10,102 nt of DNA from an uncultured Lachnospiraceae bacterium (GCA_910584785.1 CAJUDX010000029.1:1-10102), one strand, 5' to 3'; positions 1 to 6,888 are shown, counted from the stretch's first letter. Notes: generated from the sequence alone by a model not told the origin. A program made the numbers and translations.

Positions 1-639
1 TGGTCGGATAATCCGCCAAACAATTGAATTAAGCGACTTCACGTCGCACCCAGATTTATTAATCATATAGGCCCGGCTGCTCTCACCGAACTTAATGGAA
101 GAAACGATATCATTTAAAAAGGTTTCCGGCGGAACAAAATAAACGACACCGACAATCTGTGAGCCGTGGTTACCATTGGCATAAAGGGGCGCAGCGACCA
201 TAATGGACAGCTCTCCAGTGATTTTGCTGATCAGAGGTTCTGAGACATAAACATTTCCCTTCATGGCCTGGCGAACATATTCACGGTCAGAATAATCATT
301 GCCGTCAAAGATACTGATACCATTCATATTAATTACATTACCCCTCTGGAAGCCATGCATCTTGACACGTTCATCAATAATTGCGCGTTTTTCTTCCAGT
401 GGTACGGCATTGTCTGACAGCTGAGAAATGCAGCCGGTATCAATCGCTACATTCTTATAGGCAGTTAATTCCTGTTCAATGCGCTCTGCTGCTAAGACAG
501 CAGTTTCACTCATCATTTGATCCACCGTGGCGATAGTGCTGCGGTAGTTCAGTGAAATGCTGGATGTTCCGACAGCAAAAAGAGCGATAAGTACAGTTGC
601 CATCAGGCAAATCGTGATTTTTTTACGTATACTTTTCAT
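1..639 (-). CDS. Methyl-accepting chemotaxis protein-like sensor, N-terminal part (dCache sensor domain), cut by window edge
   Basis: The reading frame runs from ATG at 639 down to the window edge without a stop, giving 213 codons; the C-terminal part lies outside. The start has a strong binding site, GGAGGAAGG at 642-650. Residues about 8-30 form a membrane helix after a basic N-terminus (MKSIRKK). What follows looks like the extracytoplasmic dCache_1 domain of clostridial chemoreceptors: an amphipathic helix (around LAAERIEQELTAYKNVA), then the DREYVRQAMKGNVYVSEPL segment and the strand series ending in AYMINKSG. Such domains bind small ligands outside the cell and signal to a cytoplasmic module. 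A chemoreceptor is the commonest owner, but a diguanylate cyclase or histidine kinase would share this N-terminus. It is divergent from the PTS operon, which suggests a linked substrate. The last 15 or so residues before the edge do not resemble the usual continuation of this domain. Confidence 0.8.
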   Translation of the reverse strand, partial: MKSIRKKITICLMATVLIALFAVGTSSISLNYRSTIATVDQMMSETAVLAAERIEQELTAYKNVAIDTGCISQLSDNAVPLEEKRAIIDERVKMHGFQRGNVINMNGISIFDGNDYSDREYVRQAMKGNVYVSEPLISKITGELSIMVAAPLYANGNHGSQIVGVVYFVPPETFLNDIVSSIKFGESSRAYMINKSGCDVKSLNSIVWRIIRP

Positions 640-682
640 TTCCTTCCTCCTGGGCTTTGATAATAAATTGTAGGATAGATTA

Positions 683-712
683 ATTATAGCATATCATAAG
701 CCCCTGCGTCTA
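683..712 (-). promoter_or_regulatory. Promoter of the chemoreceptor gene (extended -10)
   Basis: Read on the minus strand, TATAAT lies at 688-683, preceded by TGC (691-689), which makes an extended -10. A partial -35, TAGACG (four of six matches to TTGACA), lies at 712-707 with an 18-bp spacer. Transcription would start near 676, about 37 bases before the ATG. Confidence 0.6.
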
Positions 713-733
713 TTTAAAAAGTAAGAAAAGTGT

Positions 734-799
734 CCATGACAGGAAATATGTCATGGAAAATATGACAAATGTAATAAAATTTCCTGAAAAGTTATGACA
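734..799. promoter_or_regulatory. Candidate operator array of ATGACA half-sites between the divergent genes
   Basis: CCATGACA (734-741) and TGTCATGG (749-756) form a perfect 8-bp inverted repeat with a 7-bp spacer. Two further direct copies of TATGACA follow at 761-767 and 793-799; these last two also share the following bases, TATGACAA then TGT. I noticed no similar cluster elsewhere in the window. The array lies about 58-80 bases upstream of the predicted chemoreceptor start site and on the upstream side of the PTS operon, so one regulator could serve both. The response regulator encoded at 6178 is a candidate binder, but this is inference only. Confidence 0.45.
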
Positions 800-830
800 A
801 TGTGCAGATGTTTTTTTGCTGAAAGGGCGA

Positions 831-836
831 TAGAAT
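831..836 (+). promoter_or_regulatory. Possible -10 element of the PTS operon
   Basis: TAGAAT (five of six matches to TATAAT) is the best -10 candidate upstream of the IIA gene. No recognisable -35 lies 16-18 bp before it. The promoter may depend on an activator, which would fit the half-sites upstream, the nearest of them (793-799) being centred about 47 bases before the implied start. Confidence 0.25.
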
Positions 837-866
837 AAGGTTATCAAAAGGAAGCAAGAAGAGCTA

Positions 867-892
867 GAAATAAGAACAGGAAATAAGAACAG
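867..892 (+). repeat. Perfect 13-bp tandem duplication in the PTS operon leader
   Basis: GAAATAAGAACAG occurs twice head to tail, at 867-879 and 880-892, ending ten bases before the ribosome binding site of the IIA gene (903-910). The copies are identical. The stretch is unstructured and purine rich. Confidence 0.85.
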
Positions 893-915
893 AGAAAAGA
901 TGAAGGAGGATTTTT

Positions 916-1344
916 ATGAAGTATGTGGTCATGGTCAGCCATGGGACACTAGCACCGGGGCTTCACAGCGTACTGAAAATGCTGGGAGGTAAAGACCGTG
1001 AGGATGTATTGAGTGCAAGCATGGAAGACGGGATGGGAGCGGACGACTTTGTGTTGCGGTTTAATGAGACCATTGCAGGGGTGAAAGATGAGGATGAAAT
1101 TATCCTGCTGGCAGATATTATCGGAGGTTCGCCTCTGACTAATGCGCTGGATGTGCTGTCACAGAGAGGAATGCTGCGAAAGACAATGGCATTTGGAGGA
1201 ATGAATCTTCCCATGGCCCTGACAGCGTCGATGATGAAGGATACTTTAGATGAGAAGGGACTTGAGGAATTGCTTTTGACAGAGTCGAGAAATGCCGTGC
1301 AGAAGATGGTGCTGGCTCTGGATGAAGATGAGAGTGAGATTTAA
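916..1344 (+). CDS. PTS mannose-family EIIA component
   Basis: This is a 142-residue cytoplasmic protein of the EIIA-Man family (PF03610), at the normal length for a stand-alone IIA. It takes phosphate from HPr on a histidine and hands it to IIB. The acceptor is His9 in the N-terminal motif VVMVSHGTLAPGL; the LLADIIGGSPLTNA segment (from about residue 64) and FGGMNLPM are the other family landmarks. The start is well set by AAGGAGGA at 903-910, five bases before ATG. The C-terminus is acidic (DEDESEI). It is the first of four PTS genes and the stop is followed 45 bases later by the IIB start. The substrate cannot be read from IIA. Confidence 0.93.
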   Translation: MKYVVMVSHGTLAPGLHSVLKMLGGKDREDVLSASMEDGMGADDFVLRFNETIAGVKDEDEIILLADIIGGSPLTNALDVLSQRGMLRKTMAFGGMNLPMALTASMMKDTLDEKGLEELLLTESRNAVQKMVLALDEDESEI

Positions 1345-1374
1345 GTAATGGAAAACATTCATAAAGGAAAGGTT

Positions 1375-1381
1375 AAGGAGG
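1375..1381 (+). promoter_or_regulatory. Ribosome binding site deciding the IIB start
   Basis: AAGGAGG, eight bases before ATG 1390. It lies inside the reading frame that would begin at ATG 1348, which argues against that earlier start. Confidence 0.7.
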
Positions 1382-1389
1382 AAAAGAAA

Positions 1390-1881
1390 ATGTCAGTTTC
1401 GTTTGTTCGTGTAGATGATCGTATGATTCACGGTCAGACCTGTACCCGGTGGGCCTTGGAGTATCCGTGTGATGGCCTGGTGGCGGTAAATGATTTGGCA
1501 GCATCAAATTCGGTACTTAAGGCAGCCTATAAAAGTGCATCCGGCAAAAAAACATTTGTCTGGACGATGGAGGAATGGAAGGAGAAATGCCATAAGGTGC
1601 TTGCCAGCAAGGATCAGTATTTTCTGATTACCAAAAATCCGGTGGATATGAAGAAGATTCTTGTGGATCAGGGCTTTGATCCAGGCATAAAAACGGTAAT
1701 TATCGGGCCGTGTAATGACCGTCCCGGAGCAACCAAGCTGGGAAATAATCAGTCTATTACGCAGGAAGAGGCCGAGGCATTGGAGGCAATAATGCAGAAA
1801 GGTTTCCAGGTGGAATTTGCTTTGCTGAAAGAGGAAGCGATTGGAAACTGGACAAAGTTCCGCGGACAGTTTGGGTTTTAA
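1390..1881 (+). CDS. PTS mannose/fructose/sorbose-family EIIB component
   Basis: EIIB of the mannose family (PF03830), 163 residues from this start, close to the usual length. It accepts phosphate from IIA on a histidine and passes it to the sugar during transport through IIC-IID. The catalytic motif is VRVDDRMIHGQ, with His14 as the acceptor. An upstream in-frame ATG at 1348 would add 14 residues (MENIHKGKVKEEKK), but ATG 1390 has AAGGAGG at 1375-1381 with eight bases of spacing and puts the motif at the normal distance from the N-terminus, so 1390 is preferred. Later family features include the YFLITKNPVDMKKIL and VIIGPCNDRPGATK segments. Confidence 0.92.
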   Translation: MSVSFVRVDDRMIHGQTCTRWALEYPCDGLVAVNDLAASNSVLKAAYKSASGKKTFVWTMEEWKEKCHKVLASKDQYFLITKNPVDMKKILVDQGFDPGIKTVIIGPCNDRPGATKLGNNQSITQEEAEALEAIMQKGFQVEFALLKEEAIGNWTKFRGQFGF

Positions 1882-1939
1882 ACGAGTAAATCAATGAGCT
1901 GAGATAAAATGGAAACAAAATAAAAAGGGGGCAGAAAAC

Positions 1940-2782
1940 ATGCAGATTAATGTATTTCAGGCAGTTTTACTTGGACTATGCGCATGCTTAGCCAGTATGC
2001 CGGGTATGGGTGGAACTTCGTTTGGCAATTACACGCTGGGCCGTCCGTTAGTGGCAGGCTTAGTGGTTGGATTAATTTTAGGTGATGTGCAGACGGGAAT
2101 TATCGTTGGTGCGGCGATCCAGGTTATTTATATTGCTCTGGTAACGCCCGGAGGGACGGTTTCGGCGGATGTTCGGGCTATCAGCTATATTGGCATTCCC
2201 CTGTCGATCTGTGCGATTAGGGGAATGGGGCTGAGCCCGGATTCATCAGCGGCGAAAGACATGGCGGCAGCGCTTGGCGCAGCCGTAGGCACGTTGGGAA
2301 CAGTATTGTTTTATGGGACGGCAACCGTAAACCTGCTTTGGCAGCACATCGGCTGGAAGGCTGTGGAAAAGGGAGACTTTAAGAAGCTGTATCTGGTGGA
2401 TATGGGACTGCCATGGATTTCCCATCTGATTTGCTCTTTTATTCCCACGGTGATTATTACCATGGCTGGTTCCAGCATGGTGGATTTAATGAAGGTGTAT
2501 CTTCCCATGGAAGGCATTGCCATGAAAACTTTATTTACGGTAGGAAGCCTTCTTCCCGCAGTCGGTGTTGCCATTTTATTAAAGCAGGTGATTACAAAAG
2601 CAAGTGATTTCCTCACCTTTTTCTTTGGTTTTACCCTGGCTGCATGTATGGGTGTCAACTTAATCGGTGCGGCATTAATCGGCGGATTCTTTGCTGTAAT
2701 TAATTATAAGATTCAGCTGTTAAAGCTTCGTCCGGCAGTCGCCGGGGCAGGGGCCTATGATGATGAAGAGGAGGATATCTAA
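1940..2782 (+). CDS. PTS mannose-family EIIC membrane component
   Basis: A 280-residue, highly hydrophobic EIIC of the sorbose/mannose class (PF03609). With IID it forms the sugar-translocating membrane unit. The family signature is clear in residues about 30-70, with GRPLVAGLVVGLILGDVQTG followed by IIVGAAIQVIYIALVTPGG. Where ManY and SorA-type proteins have a conserved Glu (GGTLELIALG type), this protein has Gln in AAIQVIY. Further helices run through residues about 105-130, 165-190, 195-220 and 225-260, and the tail is acidic (YDDEEEDI). The binding site AAGGGGG at 1925-1931 fits ATG 1940. The substrate is unknown; hexose or amino sugar is likely for the family. Confidence 0.92.
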   Translation: MQINVFQAVLLGLCACLASMPGMGGTSFGNYTLGRPLVAGLVVGLILGDVQTGIIVGAAIQVIYIALVTPGGTVSADVRAISYIGIPLSICAIRGMGLSPDSSAAKDMAAALGAAVGTLGTVLFYGTATVNLLWQHIGWKAVEKGDFKKLYLVDMGLPWISHLICSFIPTVIITMAGSSMVDLMKVYLPMEGIAMKTLFTVGSLLPAVGVAILLKQVITKASDFLTFFFGFTLAACMGVNLIGAALIGGFFAVINYKIQLLKLRPAVAGAGAYDDEEEDI

Positions 2783-2783
2783 G

Positions 2784-3596
2784 ATGAAAAAGCTGACAAA
2801 GAAATCACTGAACAAATCTTTTTTATCCTGGTTTTACGGGCACTTAACTTGTTTTTCCCAGGAACATATGCAGACCTTTGGTTATCTCTGTTCGATGATC
2901 CCGGTGGTTGAAGAATTATACGATACAAAGGAAGAGCAGAAGGAGGCATTGCAGACCTATTCGGCATTTTTTAACACGGAGCCGCAGATTGGTACGCTGG
3001 TTGTCGGTATGACGGCTGGTCTGGAAGAAGCAAAGGCAAACGGGGAGGCCATCGACGGGGAAATGATTAATGGTATTCGAGCCGGTTTGATGGGGCCTTT
3101 AGCGGGAATCGGCGACTCACTGATTGTCGGCACATTAATTCCCATTTTGTTGGGAATTGGTCTGGGCCTGTCCGGCAATGGCTCTCCTCTGGGCGCTATC
3201 TTTTATATTATTGTATGGAATTTACTGATGTTTTTTGGTATGCGGTTTACTTACTTTAAAGGTTATGAGATGGGTGGAAAAGCGGTGGAAATGCTGGTTG
3301 GCGAACAGGCTCAGGCATTGCGTGAATCCATTATTATGATTGGAACCATGGTTATTGGTGCGGTGGCGGCAAGCTGGATTAATATTAGCACATCGTTTGC
3401 AATTCCCGGTGTAATTGAGTTGCAGCCTACCTTAGATTCGGTTTATCCCAAACTGCTTTCTGTGGGCACTGTTATTTTCTGCTGGTGGTTGATGACCAAA
3501 AAGAAAATATCCCCTACAATGGTAATGCTGTTGTTAGTACTGATTGCGTTTGTTGGTGTTTTACTTGGATTCTTTGATCCGGGATTGTCTTATTAA
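2784..3596 (+). CDS. PTS mannose-family EIID membrane component
   Basis: EIID (PF03613), 270 residues from this start, normal for the family. It partners IIC in the translocation complex. The N-terminal LTKKSLNKSFLSWFYGHL and HMQTFGYLCSMIPVVEELY segments match the typical opening; the GLMGPLAGIGDSLIVGTLIP motif (residues about 105-125) is diagnostic, and hydrophobic helices follow to the C-terminus. An in-frame ATG at 2757 lies inside the IIC gene and would add nine residues, but GAGGAGG at 2768-2774 is placed for ATG 2784, one base after the IIC stop. The tight junction implies translational coupling. Confidence 0.92.
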   Translation: MKKLTKKSLNKSFLSWFYGHLTCFSQEHMQTFGYLCSMIPVVEELYDTKEEQKEALQTYSAFFNTEPQIGTLVVGMTAGLEEAKANGEAIDGEMINGIRAGLMGPLAGIGDSLIVGTLIPILLGIGLGLSGNGSPLGAIFYIIVWNLLMFFGMRFTYFKGYEMGGKAVEMLVGEQAQALRESIIMIGTMVIGAVAASWINISTSFAIPGVIELQPTLDSVYPKLLSVGTVIFCWWLMTKKKISPTMVMLLLVLIAFVGVLLGFFDPGLSY

Positions 3597-3704
3597 CGTT
3601 TGCGGGCCGAAATTGCTTGAGGGGAGTATTTAGAGTTAGTTTTATGGCCTTTGCGAAGGGAAAATTGTTTGAAAGCAGTGGAAGGATAAATAAGGTAATG
3701 CATT

Positions 3705-3728
3705 GGGGGGCGCAGAAATGCGGCTCCC
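3705..3728 (+). terminator. Weak hairpin after the PTS operon, possible terminator
   Basis: A ten-pair stem (3705-3714 with 3719-3728) with one G-U pair, one G-G mismatch and a GAAA tetraloop. It is GC rich, but the first T run (TTTT) only begins nine bases later. It could be an imperfect terminator or an RNA-stabilising hairpin about 110 bases after the IID stop. Confidence 0.35.
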
Positions 3729-3740
3729 TGGTGCTGATTT

Positions 3741-3752
3741 TCCGGCTGAAAA
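3741..3752. promoter_or_regulatory. 12-bp perfect palindrome upstream of the sensor operon promoter
   Basis: AAAGTATACTTT reads the same on both strands and ends 30 bases before the -10 of the sensor operon. Its position just upstream of the -35 region suits an operator or an activator site. No regulator can be assigned. Confidence 0.35.
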
Positions 3753-3779
3753 AGTATACTTTCAAACCAAAACGCTTAG

Positions 3780-3793
3780 TGCTATAATATAAT
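3780..3793 (+). promoter_or_regulatory. Extended -10 promoter of the sensor operon
   Basis: TGC-TATAAT at 3780-3788, with a second overlapping TATAAT at 3788-3793. No good -35 is present at the expected distance, so the extended -10 or an activator probably carries recognition. The start site would be near 3795, about 50 bases before ATG 3846. Confidence 0.6.
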
Positions 3794-3845
3794 CCATATG
3801 TTAATTTGATTTTATCATTGCAATAAGAATAAGCAGAGGAATACT

Positions 3846-4823
3846 ATGGAAAGACAAAGACGGTTTCATTTTTTACCTGTACTGGCATCAGGTATGCTTG
3901 TAATGCTGGTAGTTGCCGGCGGGGTATTTGGGAAATATCGTGCGCGGGAAGCGGCTGGTGATGCAGAGAGAGGGAGAAAATTCGGGGCGACCTACATGAC
4001 CATGAATAATCCTTTTTACGAAATTATCGACGATGAACTTCGCAGTGTGATAGAATCACGGGGGGATAAGTTGATTACACGGGACCCGGCATTGAATGTG
4101 GAAAAGCAAATCGAGCAGGTGAAGGAGATGATTGAGCGGAAGGTTGAGGCGATTTTTATTAATCCGGTAGACTGGAAGGTGGTCGGATCAGCGCTTGAGG
4201 AGGCAGTGCAGGCGGGGATTCCGGTGATTGTGGTGGACAGCGAGGTTTTTGACGCGGAGCTGGCAGCCTGTACGGTGGTTTCCGATAATTATCAGGCAGG
4301 GGTGCAGTGCGCACAGCATATGGTTAGGAACTACGATCGTGGCAAAATTTTGCTGTTAACACATGGTGCGGCGAAGTCCGGGCTGGATCGAATTTGCGGG
4401 TTTAGGGATGAGATTGCAGAGTATCCGCAGTTTTGTATTTTGGCAGAAGAAGAATGCCTGGGGCAGCTGGAGCTGGCGATGCCCGTAACAGAGAAGCTTT
4501 TGGAGGAGTATCCTGAGGCAGATATGATTATGTGTCTGAATGATGTGGCGGCGATGGGGGCGATGGCGGCCTTAAAAGATGCCGGGCTGACGGGAAGATT
4601 TGCGGTATATGGGGTTGATGGATCACCGGATGGCAAGTCGATGATTGCTGAGGGAATGATGGCAGCGACAGCGGCACAGTTTCCGCGGAGGATTGGAAGA
4701 GAGGCAGCAGAGGCGGCTTATCGGATTCTTGAAGGTGAAGAGGTGGAGCCGGTGATTCGGATAGGAACAGAGTTGATTTCCAGGGATAATCTGGAGGAAT
4801 ATGGGACGGACAGCTGGCAGTAG
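3846..4823 (+). CDS. Membrane-anchored ribose-type sugar-binding protein, probable sensor subunit
   Basis: A 325-residue protein with one hydrophobic helix at residues about 9-29 after a basic start (MERQRRFHF), then a type 1 periplasmic-binding fold of the PF13407 class (ribose/galactose/xylose-binding). Landmarks are MNNPFYEIIDDELRSVIESRG, VEAIFINPVDWKVVGSALEEA, GIPVIVVDSEV, GKILLLTHG and FAVYGVDGSPDGKSMIAEG. There is no lipobox cysteine, unlike typical Gram-positive transport lipoproteins, so the helix is more likely a permanent anchor. No permease or ATPase gene is adjacent, and the next two genes are a kinase and a regulator. This resembles the clostridial XylFII arrangement, in which an anchored sugar-binding protein controls a kinase. 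AGAGGA at 3835-3840 supports the start. The ligand is unknown. Confidence 0.85.
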   Translation: MERQRRFHFLPVLASGMLVMLVVAGGVFGKYRAREAAGDAERGRKFGATYMTMNNPFYEIIDDELRSVIESRGDKLITRDPALNVEKQIEQVKEMIERKVEAIFINPVDWKVVGSALEEAVQAGIPVIVVDSEVFDAELAACTVVSDNYQAGVQCAQHMVRNYDRGKILLLTHGAAKSGLDRICGFRDEIAEYPQFCILAEEECLGQLELAMPVTEKLLEEYPEADMIMCLNDVAAMGAMAALKDAGLTGRFAVYGVDGSPDGKSMIAEGMMAATAAQFPRRIGREAAEAAYRILEGEEVEPVIRIGTELISRDNLEEYGTDSWQ

Positions 4824-4864
4824 ATGTGTAAGGAGAAGGATGGCAGATTCTGGACAGGGAGGAT

Positions 4865-4869
4865 GGAGG
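4865..4869 (+). promoter_or_regulatory. Ribosome binding site deciding the kinase start
   Basis: GGAGG, five bases before ATG 4875. The in-frame ATGs at 4824 and 4863 have, respectively, no convincing site and a site with no spacing. Confidence 0.6.
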
Positions 4870-4874
4870 CAGCG

Positions 4875-6188
4875 ATGAGCAGGGAGAGAGCATTTTCCTA
4901 TTTGCAGCAGGCCACATATCTTTTAAATTTTGGGGTGGTGGTGCTGGTGGCTGGAACGATGGCATACAGTATTTTTGCCATTGTCGGGGCGATGGAGGCG
5001 GAGGCATTTTTGAGCTTAATTCAGGTAAGGCCCTGGAAGCCTTGGACAATGCTGTTAATGGCAGTGCTTTGTTATCTTTTTATGGTGTTGTTTAGCTGTA
5101 TGGGACAGCTTTGGGAAGATAAAAACAGGCTGGTAAAGCGTGCGGCGGTGGTTGCGGAGATTGGATTCTGCATTGCAGCGACGGCAGCAATGAATATGAA
5201 TTATAATGGGCTTGTTCTTATCGTGGTGGCGGATATGGTGCGGGGGCAGAAGGGAAGCCGGCAAAAGCTGGTGCTGGGAATTGCCCTGGTGGGACTGTAT
5301 ACGCTGGTGAATGATCACTTAATGGGCAGTTTTTTTCACAGGATTTCCTGGGAAACGTTTCTTACCTGTTATTCTGCCAGCACACAGACGTTCTTGCAGA
5401 GCCTGCTTAGTGTTCTTGGGTCGCTGAATCTGGTGCTGTTTATCTTGTCTATGGTGATGCTGATTCAGGGAGAATACAGGGAGAGGGAGAGGATTTTGCA
5501 GCTGAATCTTCAGCTTGAGGAGGCAAACAGGAAGCTGAAGGAGTTTGCAAAGGAGGCGGAGAAAAACGCAGAGATGCGGGAGAGAAATCGTCTGGCACGG
5601 GAAATCCATGATACGCTGGGACATGCATTGACAGGGATTGTGGCAGGGATAGATGCCTGTCTGACGATGATTGACATTTCTTCAGAGACAACGAAGAAGC
5701 AGCTGGAGAAGATTGGCGATGTGGCACGGCAGGGAATAACGGATGTGAGACGTTCGGTGAAGAAGCTCAGGCCGGATATGCTGGAGAAGCTGGCACTGGA
5801 GGATGCTATTGCCAAAATGCTTAAGGATACGGAGGAAACTTCCGGGGCAGAGATTGTCTTTCATAATTCAGTGAAGCCGTTTTGCTTTCATGAGGATGAA
5901 GAGGAGGTTATCTATCGTGTTATCCAGGAGGCGACGACGAATGCCATCCGGCACGGTCATGCAGATGAGATTTGGATTGCGGTTTCAAAGGCGGAACAGT
6001 GGCTGACAATCAGGGTTAAGGATAATGGAATAGGATGTGCTACAGTGGAGGAAGGCTTTGGGTTAAAGCATATGCAGGAGAGAATAAACCTTTTGGACGG
6101 CTCTTTGCAATATGATGGGAAGGACGGGTTTTGCATCATTGCCCGGATACCGATTCGCTGGGGAGAGGAGTACGAAAATGAAGGATAA
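4875..6188 (+). CDS. Sensor histidine kinase (HisKA_3 / NarX-DesK class), polytopic membrane protein
   Basis: A 437-residue kinase from the preferred start; ATG 4824, directly after the upstream stop, would add 17 residues. Residues 1-200 hold about six hydrophobic segments (roughly 19-40, 58-77, 89-108, 110-122, 131-149 and 173-197) joined by short loops, so there is no extracytoplasmic sensor domain. A charged coiled coil spans 200-235. The dimerisation/phosphoacceptor domain carries ERNRLAREIHDTLGHALTG with His245 as the phosphorylated residue. The ATPase domain shows the N box EATTNAIRHGHAD (Asn356), the G box VKDNGIGC and GFGLKHMQERI. These are features of kinases that partner NarL-type regulators. 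It likely senses through the flanking membrane-anchored binding proteins, an inference from its topology and context. It overlaps the regulator gene by 11 bases. Confidence 0.92.
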   Translation: MSRERAFSYLQQATYLLNFGVVVLVAGTMAYSIFAIVGAMEAEAFLSLIQVRPWKPWTMLLMAVLCYLFMVLFSCMGQLWEDKNRLVKRAAVVAEIGFCIAATAAMNMNYNGLVLIVVADMVRGQKGSRQKLVLGIALVGLYTLVNDHLMGSFFHRISWETFLTCYSASTQTFLQSLLSVLGSLNLVLFILSMVMLIQGEYRERERILQLNLQLEEANRKLKEFAKEAEKNAEMRERNRLAREIHDTLGHALTGIVAGIDACLTMIDISSETTKKQLEKIGDVARQGITDVRRSVKKLRPDMLEKLALEDAIAKMLKDTEETSGAEIVFHNSVKPFCFHEDEEEVIYRVIQEATTNAIRHGHADEIWIAVSKAEQWLTIRVKDNGIGCATVEEGFGLKHMQERINLLDGSLQYDGKDGFCIIARIPIRWGEEYENEG

Positions 6189-6867
6189 AATCAGGATTGT
6201 AATTGCTGATGATCAGGAATTAATTCGAGATAGTTTAAAGATTGTATTGTCTGCAAATCTGGATATGGAAGTGATTGACACGGTGGCAGATGGGCGGGAA
6301 GTTATCCGCTCAGTGCGGGCGGTAAAGCCGGATGTGATTTTAATGGATATTCGTATGCCGGGGATGGATGGAGTATCCTGCACGCAGATTATTAAAGAGA
6401 ATTATCCGCAGATAAAAATTATTATCCTTACTACCTTCGATGATGACGAGTATGTGTATAATGCCTTAAAGTACGGTGCAAGCGGCTATCTGCTTAAGGG
6501 AGTTTCCATGGCGGAGCTGGCTTCAGCTATCCGCACAGTTTATGGGGGAAAGGCGATGATCAACCCGGATATTGCCGTTAAGGTGGTGCGTCTGTTTTCT
6601 CAGATGGCAAAGGGGAATTATACAATAGAGGTGGATGACAGAAATATGGATGCTCTGGGGAAAACGGAGTGGAAGGTAATTCAACAGGTGGGGTTTGGGC
6701 GCTCCAACAAAGAAATTGCCGCAGCACTTAAGCTTTCTGAAGGAACAGTACGCAATTGTCTCAGTTCTGTGTTAAGTAAACTGGATCTCAGGGACAGAAC
6801 TCAGCTTGCGATATGGGCAGTGCAGACAGGGGTGACAACGCGCAGGCTGGAAGAAGATGGGGTCTGA
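6178..6867 (+). CDS. NarL/LuxR-family response regulator
   Basis: A 229-residue DNA-binding regulator. The receiver domain (residues 1-120) has the acidic pair Asp11-Asp12, phosphoacceptor Asp57 in VILMDIRMPGMDG, Thr85 and Lys107 (GYLLKG), all the residues needed for phosphorylation. The C-terminal LuxR-type helix-turn-helix (residues about 160-220) reads SNKEIAAALKLSEGTVRN then LSSVLSKLDLRDRTQLA; a Cys follows VRN. The start is ATG 6178, with GGGAGAGGAG at 6161-6170; it overlaps the end of the kinase gene, so the two are translationally coupled. An earlier in-frame ATG at 6112 lies deep inside the kinase gene and would add residues unrelated to a receiver. Its targets are unknown; the sensor operon itself and the PTS/chemoreceptor control region are the nearest candidates. 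Confidence 0.93.
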   Translation: MKDKIRIVIADDQELIRDSLKIVLSANLDMEVIDTVADGREVIRSVRAVKPDVILMDIRMPGMDGVSCTQIIKENYPQIKIIILTTFDDDEYVYNALKYGASGYLLKGVSMAELASAIRTVYGGKAMINPDIAVKVVRLFSQMAKGNYTIEVDDRNMDALGKTEWKVIQQVGFGRSNKEIAAALKLSEGTVRNCLSSVLSKLDLRDRTQLAIWAVQTGVTTRRLEEDGV

Positions 6868-6883
6868 GTGCGGGGCGCAGGAT

Positions 6884-6888
6884 GGAGG
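6884..6888 (+). promoter_or_regulatory. Ribosome binding site deciding the second binding-protein start
   Basis: GGAGG, five bases before ATG 6894. It overlaps the alternative in-frame ATG at 6882, which would have no comparable site. Confidence 0.6.

Noticed and set aside
805..820. Sigma-54 (-24/-12) promoter for the PTS operon, suggested by the TTGCT at 816-820 and by known sigma-54 control of some mannose PTS operons
   Set aside because: The required GG twelve bases before the GC is absent (CAGATG stands in place of TGGCAC), and no LevR/ManR-type activator gene is in the window.
3592..3605. Cre-like sequence at the IID stop codon
   Set aside because: It has several mismatches and overlaps the end of a gene, far from any start site.
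3757..3770. Catabolite repression (cre) site in the sensor operon promoter
   Set aside because: The core AAAACGCTT fits, but both outer parts of the consensus (TG and CA) are missing, so it is too weak to call.
4528..5049. Minus-strand open frame of 173 codons
   Set aside because: It is antisense to the end of the binding-protein gene and the start of the kinase gene, is rich in Pro and Ser as expected for a shadow frame, and has no recognisable domain.
5449..5815. Overlapping minus-strand open frames within the kinase gene
   Set aside because: They are low-complexity shadow translations of the kinase coiled coil and phosphoacceptor region, with no binding site or domain.
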